A DNA stretch of 47,554 bases from Roseomonas sp. (GTDB taxonomy: Bacteria; Pseudomonadota; Alphaproteobacteria; Acetobacterales; Acetobacteraceae). This document shows positions 35,801 through 43,712 of the stretch, in pieces (the stretch's first letter is position 1; each line of letters starts with the position of its first letter). The notes beneath the pieces were generated by a model. The model worked only from the letters and a program-made list of their open reading frames with translations. It had not been told where the DNA came from and did not search any database. The translations under genes and the position numbers were made by a program. The stretch spans positions 1 to 47,554 of the forward strand of contig JADCFP010000124.1 in the NCBI GenBank assembly GCA_020249465.1, read 5' to 3'.

Positions 35801-36991
35801 TCAAACAAGGGCGGCACGTTTGGCGGCAATCAGCCCCGCTTCGGACCGCGCCGCCGCATCATGCGCCATAATGGCCGGCAGATCCGCGGCCTCTGGCGCG
35901 CCAAGGCGTGAGAGCGTTTCATCCACCACTGCCGCGATATCGAGAAAGCGGAGCCGTTTTTCAAGGAAGAGCCCGACCGCGATCTCGTTCGCTGCATTCA
36001 AAATGGTGGGCGCGCCGCCGCCGGCGCAAAGCGCTTCGCGCGAAAGCCTCAGGGCCGGGAAGCGCACCGGGTCAGGCGCGAAGAACTCCAACTTACCGAG
36101 CGCAATCAGATCAAGCGGCGGCACGGAAGCCGCCATGCGTGCCGGCCAGGCGAGGGCATGGGCAATCGGTGTGCGCATATCGGGCGTGCCAAGCTGCGCC
36201 AGCACGGACCCATCCGTATATTGCACCAGCCCATGCACGGTGGATTGCGGGTGGACCAAAACCTCAATCCGCGCTTCCGGCACCGGGAAAAGCCGCGCCG
36301 CTTCGATCAATTCCAGCCCCTTGTTGAACATGGTGGCGGAATCAACACTGATCTTGGCGCCCATGGACCAGACCGGGTGGCGCACCGCGACCTCCGGGGT
36401 CACGGCGGCCATCTCGGCCAGCGTCATGGTCCGGCACGGCCCGCCCGAGGCGGTCAGGATGATCTTCGCAATGGCCGAAGGATCCCGCATATCCAGCGCC
36501 TGGAAAATGGCATTGTGTTCGCTATCCACCGGCAGAATGGTAGCGCCGCCGGCGCGGGCTGCGGCCAAAACGGGCTCGCCCGCGCAGACCAAGCTTTCCT
36601 TATTGGCAATCGCCATAATGCCGCCCCGCGCCAGCGCCGCCAAGGTGGCAGGCAAGCCGGCGGCGCCGACAATGGCGGCCATGGTCCAATCGGAAGGCAG
36701 CCCAGCCGCTGCTACCACCGCTTCCGGTCCTGCGGAGACCTCGGTTGCCGTCCCGGCCAGGGCTTCCTTCAACGCGTGGTATTGCGCGGCATCCGCCAGC
36801 ACCGCATGGCGCGCCTTGAGCCGCCGCGCCTGCGCCGCCAAGCCCTGCCAATCCCGCCCTGCCACCAGGGCAACCACATCAAACGTATCCTCAGCGGCCG
36901 CTTCCAGCAGGGAGGCCGTGCTTTTGCCGACCGAACCCGTGCTGCCCAACACCGTGACGCGGCGTGGCCCCAATTCCTGGTTCAATGCCAC
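35801..36991 (-). CDS. dxr: 1-deoxy-D-xylulose 5-phosphate reductoisomerase
   Basis: Makes MEP from DXP with NADPH, the committed step of the non-mevalonate isoprenoid pathway. 396 residues: VTVLGSTGSVGKST (NADPH loop), NKESLVCAGE, PVDSEHNAIFQAL with the metal-binding Asp/Glu, the TASGGPCRTM flexible loop, MGAKISVDSATMFNKGLELIEA, and VHPQSTVHGLVQYTDGS. It starts at GTG 36991 and overlaps the cdsA 3' end by 10 bp. Its product supports UppS downstream in metabolism. Confidence 0.96.
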   Translation of the reverse strand: MALNQELGPRRVTVLGSTGSVGKSTASLLEAAAEDTFDVVALVAGRDWQGLAAQARRLKARHAVLADAAQYHALKEALAGTATEVSAGPEAVVAAAGLPSDWTMAAIVGAAGLPATLAALARGGIMAIANKESLVCAGEPVLAAARAGGATILPVDSEHNAIFQALDMRDPSAIAKIILTASGGPCRTMTLAEMAAVTPEVAVRHPVWSMGAKISVDSATMFNKGLELIEAARLFPVPEARIEVLVHPQSTVHGLVQYTDGSVLAQLGTPDMRTPIAHALAWPARMAASVPPLDLIALGKLEFFAPDPVRFPALRLSREALCAGGGAPTILNAANEIAVGLFLEKRLRFLDIAAVVDETLSRLGAPEAADLPAIMAHDAAARSEAGLIAAKRAALV

Positions 36992-37839
36992 AGCGGCATG
37001 CCCCGCCCGGCCAGCAAGGCAAGCGCGGTTGCCATGGGCGCTGCCGCCATCACGCCGTCCAGCCGATCAAACACGCCACCATGGCCGGGGATCAGCGATG
37101 AGCTATCCTTCACCCCGAAGCGGCGCTTGATGGCGCTTTCCAAAAGATCACCTGCCTGAGACATCACCCCCAGCATGGCCGCGATTGCCGCCGCGCGTGA
37201 AGCCCCCCCTGGTGCGAGCAGCGCCGCCGCTCCGGTGCCAATCAGCGTTGCGGCCAGCAAGCCCCCCGCAGCCCCCGACCATGTCTTGCCCGGTGAGATG
37301 GCCGGCGCCAGCTTCGGCCCGCCCATGGCGCGCCCGGCGATATAGGCCCCGGTATCCGATGCCCAAACGATCAGGACCATGAACAGGGTATTGAGCAGCC
37401 CGGCGTGATCCTCACCGCGCAGCAGCACCAGCGAAAACCCTGCAAGGCCAATGTAGAAAAGCCCTGCCGCCGGCCAGATATCGCCCCCGCGTTGCAACAA
37501 AAACAGGATCAGCGTCCCTGCCGCCAAAAGCCCAAGTGCGGCCAGCGGCGGCCCGAAGGCAGCCAACAGCATCACGCAAAGGCTGACGGCGGGCATCAGC
37601 ACCCAGGGCCAGCGCCAGATGGAAAGTCCGCAAAACCGCGCCCATTCCCAGGTGAGCAGCACAACAGCGGCACCGACCAGCACATCCCAGACCACCCCGC
37701 CGGACCAGATGCCAAATACAGCAATCGGGATCAGCACCGCCGCCGATGCACCCCGGAGGCCCAGATCGCGCCAGGGGCGCAGGGCGGTCACTTCCGGCTT
37801 GGATGTTCTGGCTTCCGTCACGTTAGGTGCGGAGCCCAT
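36982..37839 (-). CDS. cdsA: Phosphatidate cytidylyltransferase
   Basis: Makes CDP-diacylglycerol for phospholipid synthesis in the inner membrane. 285 residues with about seven hydrophobic spans and the signature SAIKRRFGVKDSSSLIPGHGGVFDRLD, which satisfies the CDS PROSITE-type pattern. ATG 37839 overlaps the uppS end by 17 bp; a GTG six codons on, just past the uppS stop, is the alternative start. Confidence 0.94.
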   Translation of the reverse strand: MGSAPNVTEARTSKPEVTALRPWRDLGLRGASAAVLIPIAVFGIWSGGVVWDVLVGAAVVLLTWEWARFCGLSIWRWPWVLMPAVSLCVMLLAAFGPPLAALGLLAAGTLILFLLQRGGDIWPAAGLFYIGLAGFSLVLLRGEDHAGLLNTLFMVLIVWASDTGAYIAGRAMGGPKLAPAISPGKTWSGAAGGLLAATLIGTGAAALLAPGGASRAAAIAAMLGVMSQAGDLLESAIKRRFGVKDSSSLIPGHGGVFDRLDGVMAAAPMATALALLAGRGMPLWH

Positions 37840-38575
37840 AGCGGCGTTCGCGCCGATGATATTCCGCCACCGCGCCTTGCAAATCCTCAGCGGCGAAATT
37901 TGGCCATAGCACATCGAGAAAAACGAATTCGGCATAAGCCGCCTGCCAAAGCAGGAAATTCGACAGCCGCTGTTCGCCCGAGGTGCGGATGATCAAATCC
38001 GGATCGGGCATGCCTGCCGTTTGCAGGAAGCTACCAAATTGCGCCTCGGTCAGGCTTTCGGGATCGAGCGTGCCCGCCCGCGCCGCCCGCGCCACGGCCT
38101 TGGTTGCGGCCAGAATCTCATCCCGAGCGCCATAGGACAGCGCCATCACGAGATTGAGCCTTGTGCCGCCCGCTGTCGCCTTTTCCGCATCCGCCACCAT
38201 GGCAGACAAATCAGCGCCAAAGCGGCTGTGATCGCCAATCACATGCAGCTTCACGCCATCGCGCACCAACCCCGCCACTTCATTCCTCAGATAAAGCCGG
38301 AGCAAGCCCGATAGGGCCGAGACTTCTTCCATCGGCCGACGCCAATTCTCACTGGAAAAGGCGAAAAGTGTCAGCCAGCCAATGCCGGCATCAGCCGCTG
38401 CCTGCACCGCGCGCCGCGCCGCTTCTGCGCCGGCGCGATGGCCGAGCGCGATCGGCACGCCACGCGCTTCGGCCCAGCGGCGATTGCCATCCATGATGAT
38501 CGCCACATGGGCGGGCGGGGCTTGAGGCGCACCCGTGGCGGGACGGGGATCGCTGGCCGCGCTCATGCGCTGCAT
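37823..38575 (-). CDS. uppS: Undecaprenyl pyrophosphate synthase (cis-prenyltransferase)
   Basis: Builds the C55 lipid carrier for wall and O-antigen synthesis. 250 residues: HVAIIMDGNRRWAEARG with the catalytic Asp, LTLFAFSSENWRRP, and the C-terminal IRTSGEQRLSNFLLWQAAYAEFVF. The start is ambiguous: ATG 38575, ATG 38566, or TTG 38638 (6 bp from frr). A Pro/Ala-rich stretch precedes the conserved part in each case. Confidence 0.94.
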   Translation of the reverse strand: MQRMSAASDPRPATGAPQAPPAHVAIIMDGNRRWAEARGVPIALGHRAGAEAARRAVQAAADAGIGWLTLFAFSSENWRRPMEEVSALSGLLRLYLRNEVAGLVRDGVKLHVIGDHSRFGADLSAMVADAEKATAGGTRLNLVMALSYGARDEILAATKAVARAARAGTLDPESLTEAQFGSFLQTAGMPDPDLIIRTSGEQRLSNFLLWQAAYAEFVFLDVLWPNFAAEDLQGAVAEYHRRERRYGLRT

Positions 38576-38644
38576 GCCTTCGCGCGATCTGGCCCCATCC
38601 GGTTGCGCAAGCGCTCTCTCCGTCCCTGATACCACCAACGGCTG

Positions 38645-39211
38645 TCAGACCGTCCGGATATCCTTGTCCTTTTCGACCAAGGCCGCGTCAATCTGCTTGA
38701 CGAATTGGTCGGTCAGCTTCTGCACTTCTTCTTCGGCACGCTTCACTTCATCTTCGCCGAGTTCGGATTTCTTGCCCGCCGCCTTGATCTGTTCCATGCC
38801 ATCGCGCCTGACGCCACGCACGGCAACGCGCGCCTGTTCGGCATAGCGCGCCGCGGCCTTGGCCAATTCATTGCGGCGTTCGGTGGTAAGCGGCGGCAGC
38901 GGCACACGGATCACCTGGCCTTCCGCCTGCGGATTGAGCCCGAGATTGGCTTCCCGAATGGCGCTTTCGACTGCCTTGGTCAGCGCCTTGTCCCAGACCT
39001 GCACCGCGAGTAGCCCCGGCCCCGCCACCGAGATATTGGCCACCTGATTGAGCGGCGTGACACTGCCATAGGCTTCGACGCGCACTGGTTCCAGCAGCGC
39101 GGGGCTGGCGCGGCCCGTACGCAGGCCAGAAAATTCCTTCTTCAAGGTCTCCATCGCGCCTTCCATCCGGCGCGTCAGATCCTGTTTCAGGGCTTTTACG
39201 TCAGTCGGCAT
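38645..39211 (-). CDS. frr: Ribosome recycling factor
   Basis: Splits post-termination ribosomes with EF-G. 188 residues of the standard length: a three-helix bundle with LKKEFSGLRTGRASPALLEPV, the beta/alpha/beta domain YGSVTPLNQVANISV, VIRVPLPPLTTERRNELAK and VRRDGMEQIK. 18 bp separate it from pyrH. Confidence 0.97.
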   Translation of the reverse strand: MPTDVKALKQDLTRRMEGAMETLKKEFSGLRTGRASPALLEPVRVEAYGSVTPLNQVANISVAGPGLLAVQVWDKALTKAVESAIREANLGLNPQAEGQVIRVPLPPLTTERRNELAKAAARYAEQARVAVRGVRRDGMEQIKAAGKKSELGEDEVKRAEEEVQKLTDQFVKQIDAALVEKDKDIRTV

Positions 39212-39229
39212 GATGCCCTTCCCCCGGTT

Positions 39230-39958
39230 TTATGGCGCCTGTTCCACCACGGTGGTGAATTTGCCTTCGCCCTTCATGACGGCGGTGAAGGCGCCTGGTT
39301 CATGGATATTGAAGACGATGATGGGCAGCTTGTTTTCACGCGCCAGGCTGATCGCCGCCGCATCCATCACGGCCAAGTCACGTGCCAGCATATCGAGATA
39401 GGTGAGGGTCGTGTAGCGTTCCGCATTGGGCTTCTTCCGCGGATCGGCGGAATAGACGCCATCCACCTGCGTGCCCTTGAACAGCGCATCGCAGGCCATC
39501 TCGGCCGCACGCAAGGCCGCCGCGGTATCGGTGGTGAAAAACGGATTGCCGGTGCCGGCGGCGAAAATCACCACGCGGCCCTTTTCCATGTGTCGTTCCG
39601 CACGGCGACGGATGAAGGGCTCACAAAGGCTCGCCATCGGAATCGCGCTTTGCACCCGCGTCTGAACGCCAATCTTCTCAAGCGCGTTTTGCATAGCGAG
39701 CGCATTCATCACAGTCGCCAGCATGCCGATGCTATCCGCCTGGGCGCGATCCATCCCCGAAGCCGCGCCGGAAATGCCGCGGAATATATTGCCCCCGCCG
39801 ATCACGAGGCAGACCTGCACCCCCAGATCCACAACACCCCGCACATCTTCGGCGATGCGCCGGCAGGTAGCATTATCAAGGCCGTAATCCCGATCCCCCA
39901 TCAGGGCCTCACCGGAGACCTTGAGCATGACGCGCTTATAGGCCGGGTTCTGGCTCAT
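39230..39958 (-). CDS. pyrH: UMP kinase
   Basis: Phosphorylates UMP to UDP for pyrimidine nucleotide and UDP-sugar supply. 242 residues of the amino-acid-kinase fold: [49 protein letters not shown] and [12 protein letters not shown]. Apparent first gene of the pyrH-to-gloA operon. The usual upstream rpsB-tsf pair is absent; 164 bp to the next gene should contain the promoter. Confidence 0.97.
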   Translation of the reverse strand: MSQNPAYKRVMLKVSGEALMGDRDYGLDNATCRRIAEDVRGVVDLGVQVCLVIGGGNIFRGISGAASGMDRAQADSIGMLATVMNALAMQNALEKIGVQTRVQSAIPMASLCEPFIRRRAERHMEKGRVVIFAAGTGNPFFTTDTAAALRAAEMACDALFKGTQVDGVYSADPRKKPNAERYTTLTYLDMLARDLAVMDAAAISLARENKLPIIVFNIHEPGAFTAVMKGEGKFTTVVEQAP

Positions 39959-40088
39959 GGGGGCTTTGTCTCGACTCGGGTTCGGGTTGTGGGCGCCACC
40001 ATAAAGTCATGCCCGCGAAGGCGGCAATAAGGCAGACCCGAAGTGCATAGAGCATTTTCGCGCGCGGCGGAACCGTCCGGAGAGTATG

Positions 40089-40110
40089 GCATTGCGCATA
40101 ACGGCAATGC
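40089..40110 (-). terminator. Possible terminator after the small secreted protein gene
   Basis: A perfect 7-bp stem GCATTGC/GCAATGC with an 8-nt loop begins about 13 bp after the stop codon on the minus strand. No T-run follows in that direction. Confidence 0.35.
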
Positions 40111-40122
40111 TTTGGCGGCGCC

Positions 40123-40377
40123 CTATTCCCCGCGCTGCGCTTCCTTCAGCGCCCGGCGCAGCTTGGCGATGCCGCTGCGCGTCTGTCCTTCTGCGCAAAG
40201 CTGCCGCCCCTCATCGGCCAGAACGCGCAAATGGACTGGCGCCTCGTTCTCCAGCACCGCAAAGCGGCCCGAAAGCTCAGCGCAATATTGGGGCGAATCG
40301 GAAATCAGCCGTGGCGTTGCCTGCTGTGCAAAGGCAGTGGTGGGCAGAAAGACCAGAAGGGCGAGGACCCAAGGCAT
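40123..40377 (-). CDS. Small secreted protein of unknown function
   Basis: 84 residues with a clear signal peptide (hydrophobic 3-17, cleavage near AFAQQ). The mature part of about 66 residues is helical and has two cysteines (in YCAELSGR and QLCAEGQTRSG), which could form a disulfide. No family recognised. It lies 57 bp downstream of the histidine kinase on the same strand, so it could be part of, or a target of, that two-component system, though hairpins flank it on both sides. Confidence 0.75.
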   Translation of the reverse strand: MPWVLALLVFLPTTAFAQQATPRLISDSPQYCAELSGRFAVLENEAPVHLRVLADEGRQLCAEGQTRSGIAKLRRALKEAQRGE

Positions 40378-40428
40378 GCCCGTTCCATAAGCAGTCCCGC
40401 CCTGCCGGGCGATGTCGGGCGAATGAAG

Positions 40429-40445
40429 CCCGCGTCATGCGCGGG
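40429..40445 (-). terminator. Hairpin spanning the histidine kinase stop codon
   Basis: CCCGCG/CGCGGG with a 5-nt loop; the TGA stop lies partly in the loop. No T-run. It may only stabilise the mRNA end. Confidence 0.3.
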
Positions 40446-41850
40446 AATTGAGTATCAGTCGCGCTTCCAGCCCCGGCCTGGCGGCGCCGGGCTGGGCATC
40501 CCCCAGGCGCAATTCCCCGCCATGCAGCACGGCAACGGCCTTCACCAGCGAAAGCCCAAGCCCGGAGCCCGGCAAGGCGCGGGATGGATCAGCACGGAAG
40601 AATCGCTGGCCCGCCCGCGCGCGATCCTCGGCTGCCAAACCTGGGCCTTCATCGCGCACAATGATCTCACGCTTGCCACGCGCGGGGGCGCTGGCACTGA
40701 GGCGGATCGTGCCGCCTTCGGGCGTGAATTTCACCGCATTGTCCAGAAGATTGGCGATGGCCTGCAAGACCATGTCGCGGTCGCCAATCATTTCCAGCCT
40801 TTCCGGCCAGGATGTTTCCAAATGTTGGCCGCGTTCTTCGGCAAGCGCGCCATAGACCTCAGCCGCATCGGACAGCACCGCCGTCAGATTGAAATGCGCG
40901 AAGGCCGCGCGCCGCGCGCCGGCCTCGGCCTCCGCAATGCGCAGCAGCGCCTGAAAAACACGGCTGATGCCATCCAGATCGGCCACAGTGGTTTCCATCG
41001 CGGTACGCAGGCTGTCCTCATCGGGGGCGGTCAGCAGCGCGTTTTCAAGCCGCATGCGCGCGCGCGCGATGGGCGTGCGCAAATCATGCGCGATGGAATC
41101 GGAAACCCCCTTGATACCCACCATAAGCTGATCAATGCGGTCCAGCATCGCATTCATGCTTTCACCCAATTGATCAAATTCATCGCGCTGGGCGGAAAGA
41201 GGCACACGGCGGGAAAGATCCCCACCTGCAATGGCGCCTGCGGTCACGGAAGCGGCGCGCAGCCGATCAGCAAGTGCGCGCCGCAGCGCAGCTGCCCCCG
41301 CCAGTGCGAAAGCAACGGCAACGGCAAAGGACCACAGGAGCGCTTCGGACAATAGGGTACGGAGCTTTTCGCGGTCTGTTGCATCGCGCCCGACCAATAG
41401 CCTATGCCCCTGATCAAGGGGCACGTGATGCAACCGCGCTGGGATTGTCACCCCATCCCGCCGTACCTTATCAGCAGCCCAGGCACCAGGCATATCCGCT
41501 GCTGCCGGCCAGCGATCCAAATTGCCGGCAAGCCGCCGCCCCGCACCATCTGTCAGCAGATAAATGGCATGATCATCAATATCCACCGCCAGTCTTTCGC
41601 CAATAGCCTCCACCACGGCTTTCGTGCCGCCTGAACGCCATTGTTCCTGCAAGCCAAGCGCATCGGCGCGGATGGCGTCATCTATCTGGCGGGAAAGCGT
41701 GCCCGCCGTACCCCACCAGAGCATCAGCGCAAAGCCCAAGATCGCCGCCAGGAACAGCACGGCAAAAAGCGCGGCAAAGCGAAAGCCGGCACTTTTCAAA
41801 TAGGCGCGAATATCGCGCCAGCCGCCCATATTCTCAGCCGGCGCGGCCAT
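40435..41850 (-). CDS. Sensor histidine kinase, HAMP type
   Basis: 471 residues. Transmembrane helices at about 23-46 and 165-187 frame a roughly 115-residue periplasmic sensor domain; a HAMP linker (RLRAASVTAGAIAGGDLSRRV) follows; the dimerisation domain has phospho-acceptor His255 in SIAHDLRTPIARAR; the ATPase domain has the N box NLLDNAVKF, G1 DEGPGLA and G2 GSGLGLSLVK. It starts 6 bp after its response regulator. The signal is unknown; the degP-like gene upstream suggests envelope stress, without proof. Confidence 0.94.
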   Translation of the reverse strand: MAAPAENMGGWRDIRAYLKSAGFRFAALFAVLFLAAILGFALMLWWGTAGTLSRQIDDAIRADALGLQEQWRSGGTKAVVEAIGERLAVDIDDHAIYLLTDGAGRRLAGNLDRWPAAADMPGAWAADKVRRDGVTIPARLHHVPLDQGHRLLVGRDATDREKLRTLLSEALLWSFAVAVAFALAGAAALRRALADRLRAASVTAGAIAGGDLSRRVPLSAQRDEFDQLGESMNAMLDRIDQLMVGIKGVSDSIAHDLRTPIARARMRLENALLTAPDEDSLRTAMETTVADLDGISRVFQALLRIAEAEAGARRAAFAHFNLTAVLSDAAEVYGALAEERGQHLETSWPERLEMIGDRDMVLQAIANLLDNAVKFTPEGGTIRLSASAPARGKREIIVRDEGPGLAAEDRARAGQRFFRADPSRALPGSGLGLSLVKAVAVLHGGELRLGDAQPGAARPGLEARLILNSRA

Positions 41851-41856
41851 GAAACC

Positions 41857-42537
41857 TCAGGCGTCGGCCCGGATCATGTAGCCCGCATTGCGCACCGTGT
41901 GGATCAAGGACATGTCATAGCCGCGATCAACCTTTTGCCGAAGGCGGGAGACATGGACATCAATCACATTGGTCTGCGGATCGAAGTGATAATCCCATAC
42001 CTTCTCAAGCAGCATGGTGCGCGTGACCACCTGGCCTGCATGGCGCATCAGATGTTCAAGCAGGCGAAATTCGCGCGGCTGTACTTCAATCCGCTTGCCG
42101 CCACGCGTCACGGTGCGAGAGAGCAGATCAATCTCAAGATCGGCCACCGTCAATTTTGTCGCAGGCACTTCCATGGCGGGGCGGCGCGCCAGCGCTTCAA
42201 TGCGGGCCAGCAATTCGGCGAAGGCGAAGGGCTTGACCAGGTAGTCATCGCCCCCGGCCTTGAGGCCTTTGACGCGTTCATCCACGGCGCCAAGTGCGGT
42301 CAGGAACAAAACGGGTGTCTTATTGCCCTGGCTGCGGAGCGTTTCTACAATGCGGAGGCCATCCACGCCGCCCGGCAGCATGCGGTCCAGAATCAGCAGA
42401 TCAAAGGGTTCCGATGCAGCCATGAAAAGCCCATCGCGCCCATTGGCCACATGTTCGACGATATGGCCGGCCTCTTGCAGGCCCTTTTTCACAAAGCGGG
42501 CGACTTCGGCATCATCCTCAACCAACAGGATTTGCAT
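41857..42537 (-). CDS. OmpR/PhoB-family response regulator
   Basis: 226 residues: a receiver domain with the acidic pocket EDD (7-9), phospho-acceptor Asp51, Thr80 and Lys102, and a C-terminal winged helix (LTVADLEIDLLSRTV, then QPREFRLLEHLMRHAGQVVTRTMLLEKVWDYHFDPQTNVIDVHVSRLRQKVD), of the QseB/CusR-like type. Cotranscribed with the kinase. Confidence 0.95.
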   Translation of the reverse strand: MQILLVEDDAEVARFVKKGLQEAGHIVEHVANGRDGLFMAASEPFDLLILDRMLPGGVDGLRIVETLRSQGNKTPVLFLTALGAVDERVKGLKAGGDDYLVKPFAFAELLARIEALARRPAMEVPATKLTVADLEIDLLSRTVTRGGKRIEVQPREFRLLEHLMRHAGQVVTRTMLLEKVWDYHFDPQTNVIDVHVSRLRQKVDRGYDMSLIHTVRNAGYMIRADA

Positions 42538-42606
42538 GACAGGCTAACTCCAGAAACAGCAGCGATTCCCCAGCAGTCAAAGGCTACGCCGCTTCCTTGA
42601 AATACT

Positions 42607-42633
42607 CAAAACAGGGCTTTCACCCAGGCCCTG
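42607..42633 (-). terminator. Intrinsic terminator overlapping the degP-like stop
   Basis: CAGGGC/GCCCTG, 6 bp, with a 10-nt loop containing the TGA stop, followed by TTTT on the minus strand. The coding end doubles as terminator stem. It separates the protease gene from the two-component operon, 82 bp apart. Confidence 0.55.
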
Positions 42634-43678
42634 GCCGACGCCCGACCTGAACGGTAATTTCCATCACGCGTCCTTCCCGCATCAGGGAAAGCTTGACATT
42701 CTGCCCCGGCGGAATGGCGGAAATGCCGCGCACCAATTCGCGATTATTGCTGATGCGTGCCCCATCCACGGCGGTAATAACGTCACCCTGCCGCAGCCCC
42801 GAACGCGCTGCGGGGCTGCCGCGTTCCACGCCCATGACCTGCGCGCCACCACGCGGCGGGCGGCCTGGTGCCGATTCCACATCGCCCACAGACACGCCAA
42901 GCCAGCCGCGTTCAACCCGCCCACCGCGCAGTAATTGTTCAATCACCGGTCGCGCCAGATCGGATGGCACGGCGAAGCCGATCCCGGCCGAGGCACCGCT
43001 TGGCGAGAAGATCAGCGTTGTGATGCCAATCACCTCACCGGCCATGTTGAACAGCGGCCCGCCGGAATTGCCAGGATTGATGGGCGCATCGGTCTGGATG
43101 AAGTCATCAAAGGGACCAAGCCGAATATCGCGCCCAATGGCCGAAATGATGCCGGCGGTAACGGACCCGCCCAGCCCGAAGGGATTGCCCGCCGTCAACA
43201 CCCATTGCCCGACGCGCATCTGCCGCGAATGGCCAAGCGATACCGCCGATAGGGGCCTTTGCGGCTCGATCTTGAGCAGCGCGATATCGGTCAATTCATC
43301 AATGCCCATGATGGTCGCCGGATATTCAGACCCATCATGCAACCCAACCAGCACATTCGCCGCTTCGCCAAGCACATGTGCATTGGTCACGATAATGCCC
43401 GAAGGTTCAATAATGAAGCCGGACCCGGCGCCCTGGATGATCGGCCCTCTGCGACGGGAAGGTTCGCGTTGGTTGCGCTCACGCGGCTGATTGCGCCATT
43501 CGGGCGGCACGCCATCGCGCGTCGTCACCTGAATGCTCACCACCGCCGGGATCACGCTTTGCGCGAGATCGGCAAAATCCGGCAGGCCACGCTGCGCAAT
43601 GGCAGGGCCGCAGGCGCCAAGGGCGGCAGGCAGAAGAAGCGCGGCGCGGCGCGAAAGCTTGGGTTTAGGCAAGGTCAT
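42620..43678 (-). CDS. DegP/HtrA-type serine protease with one PDZ domain
   Basis: Periplasmic quality-control protease, 352 residues. N-terminus SRRAALLLPAALGACGPAIA looks both Tat-like and lipoprotein-like (LGAC). The trypsin-like domain carries His101 (TNAHVLG), Asp131 (LTDIALLKIE) and Ser205 (GNSGGPLF), followed by a single PDZ domain (about 255-345), so it is closer to DegS/HhoA in layout than two-PDZ DegP. An Arg/Pro/Gln-rich loop (55-78) lies in the protease domain. ATG 43678 fits the export signal; an upstream TTG/GTG extension is unlikely. 34 bp after hrpB. Confidence 0.93.
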   Translation of the reverse strand: MTLPKPKLSRRAALLLPAALGACGPAIAQRGLPDFADLAQSVIPAVVSIQVTTRDGVPPEWRNQPRERNQREPSRRRGPIIQGAGSGFIIEPSGIIVTNAHVLGEAANVLVGLHDGSEYPATIMGIDELTDIALLKIEPQRPLSAVSLGHSRQMRVGQWVLTAGNPFGLGGSVTAGIISAIGRDIRLGPFDDFIQTDAPINPGNSGGPLFNMAGEVIGITTLIFSPSGASAGIGFAVPSDLARPVIEQLLRGGRVERGWLGVSVGDVESAPGRPPRGGAQVMGVERGSPAARSGLRQGDVITAVDGARISNNRELVRGISAIPPGQNVKLSLMREGRVMEITVQVGRRPGPG

Positions 43679-43712
43679 GATCCCGCATAAATGCGCCGCT
43701 TCGGCCCGCGCT

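Noticed and set aside
34842-37130. 762-codon open frame on the plus strand
   Set aside because: Antisense shadow of rseP and dxr, both with clear motifs; long antisense frames are expected in high-GC DNA and its sequence shows no family features.
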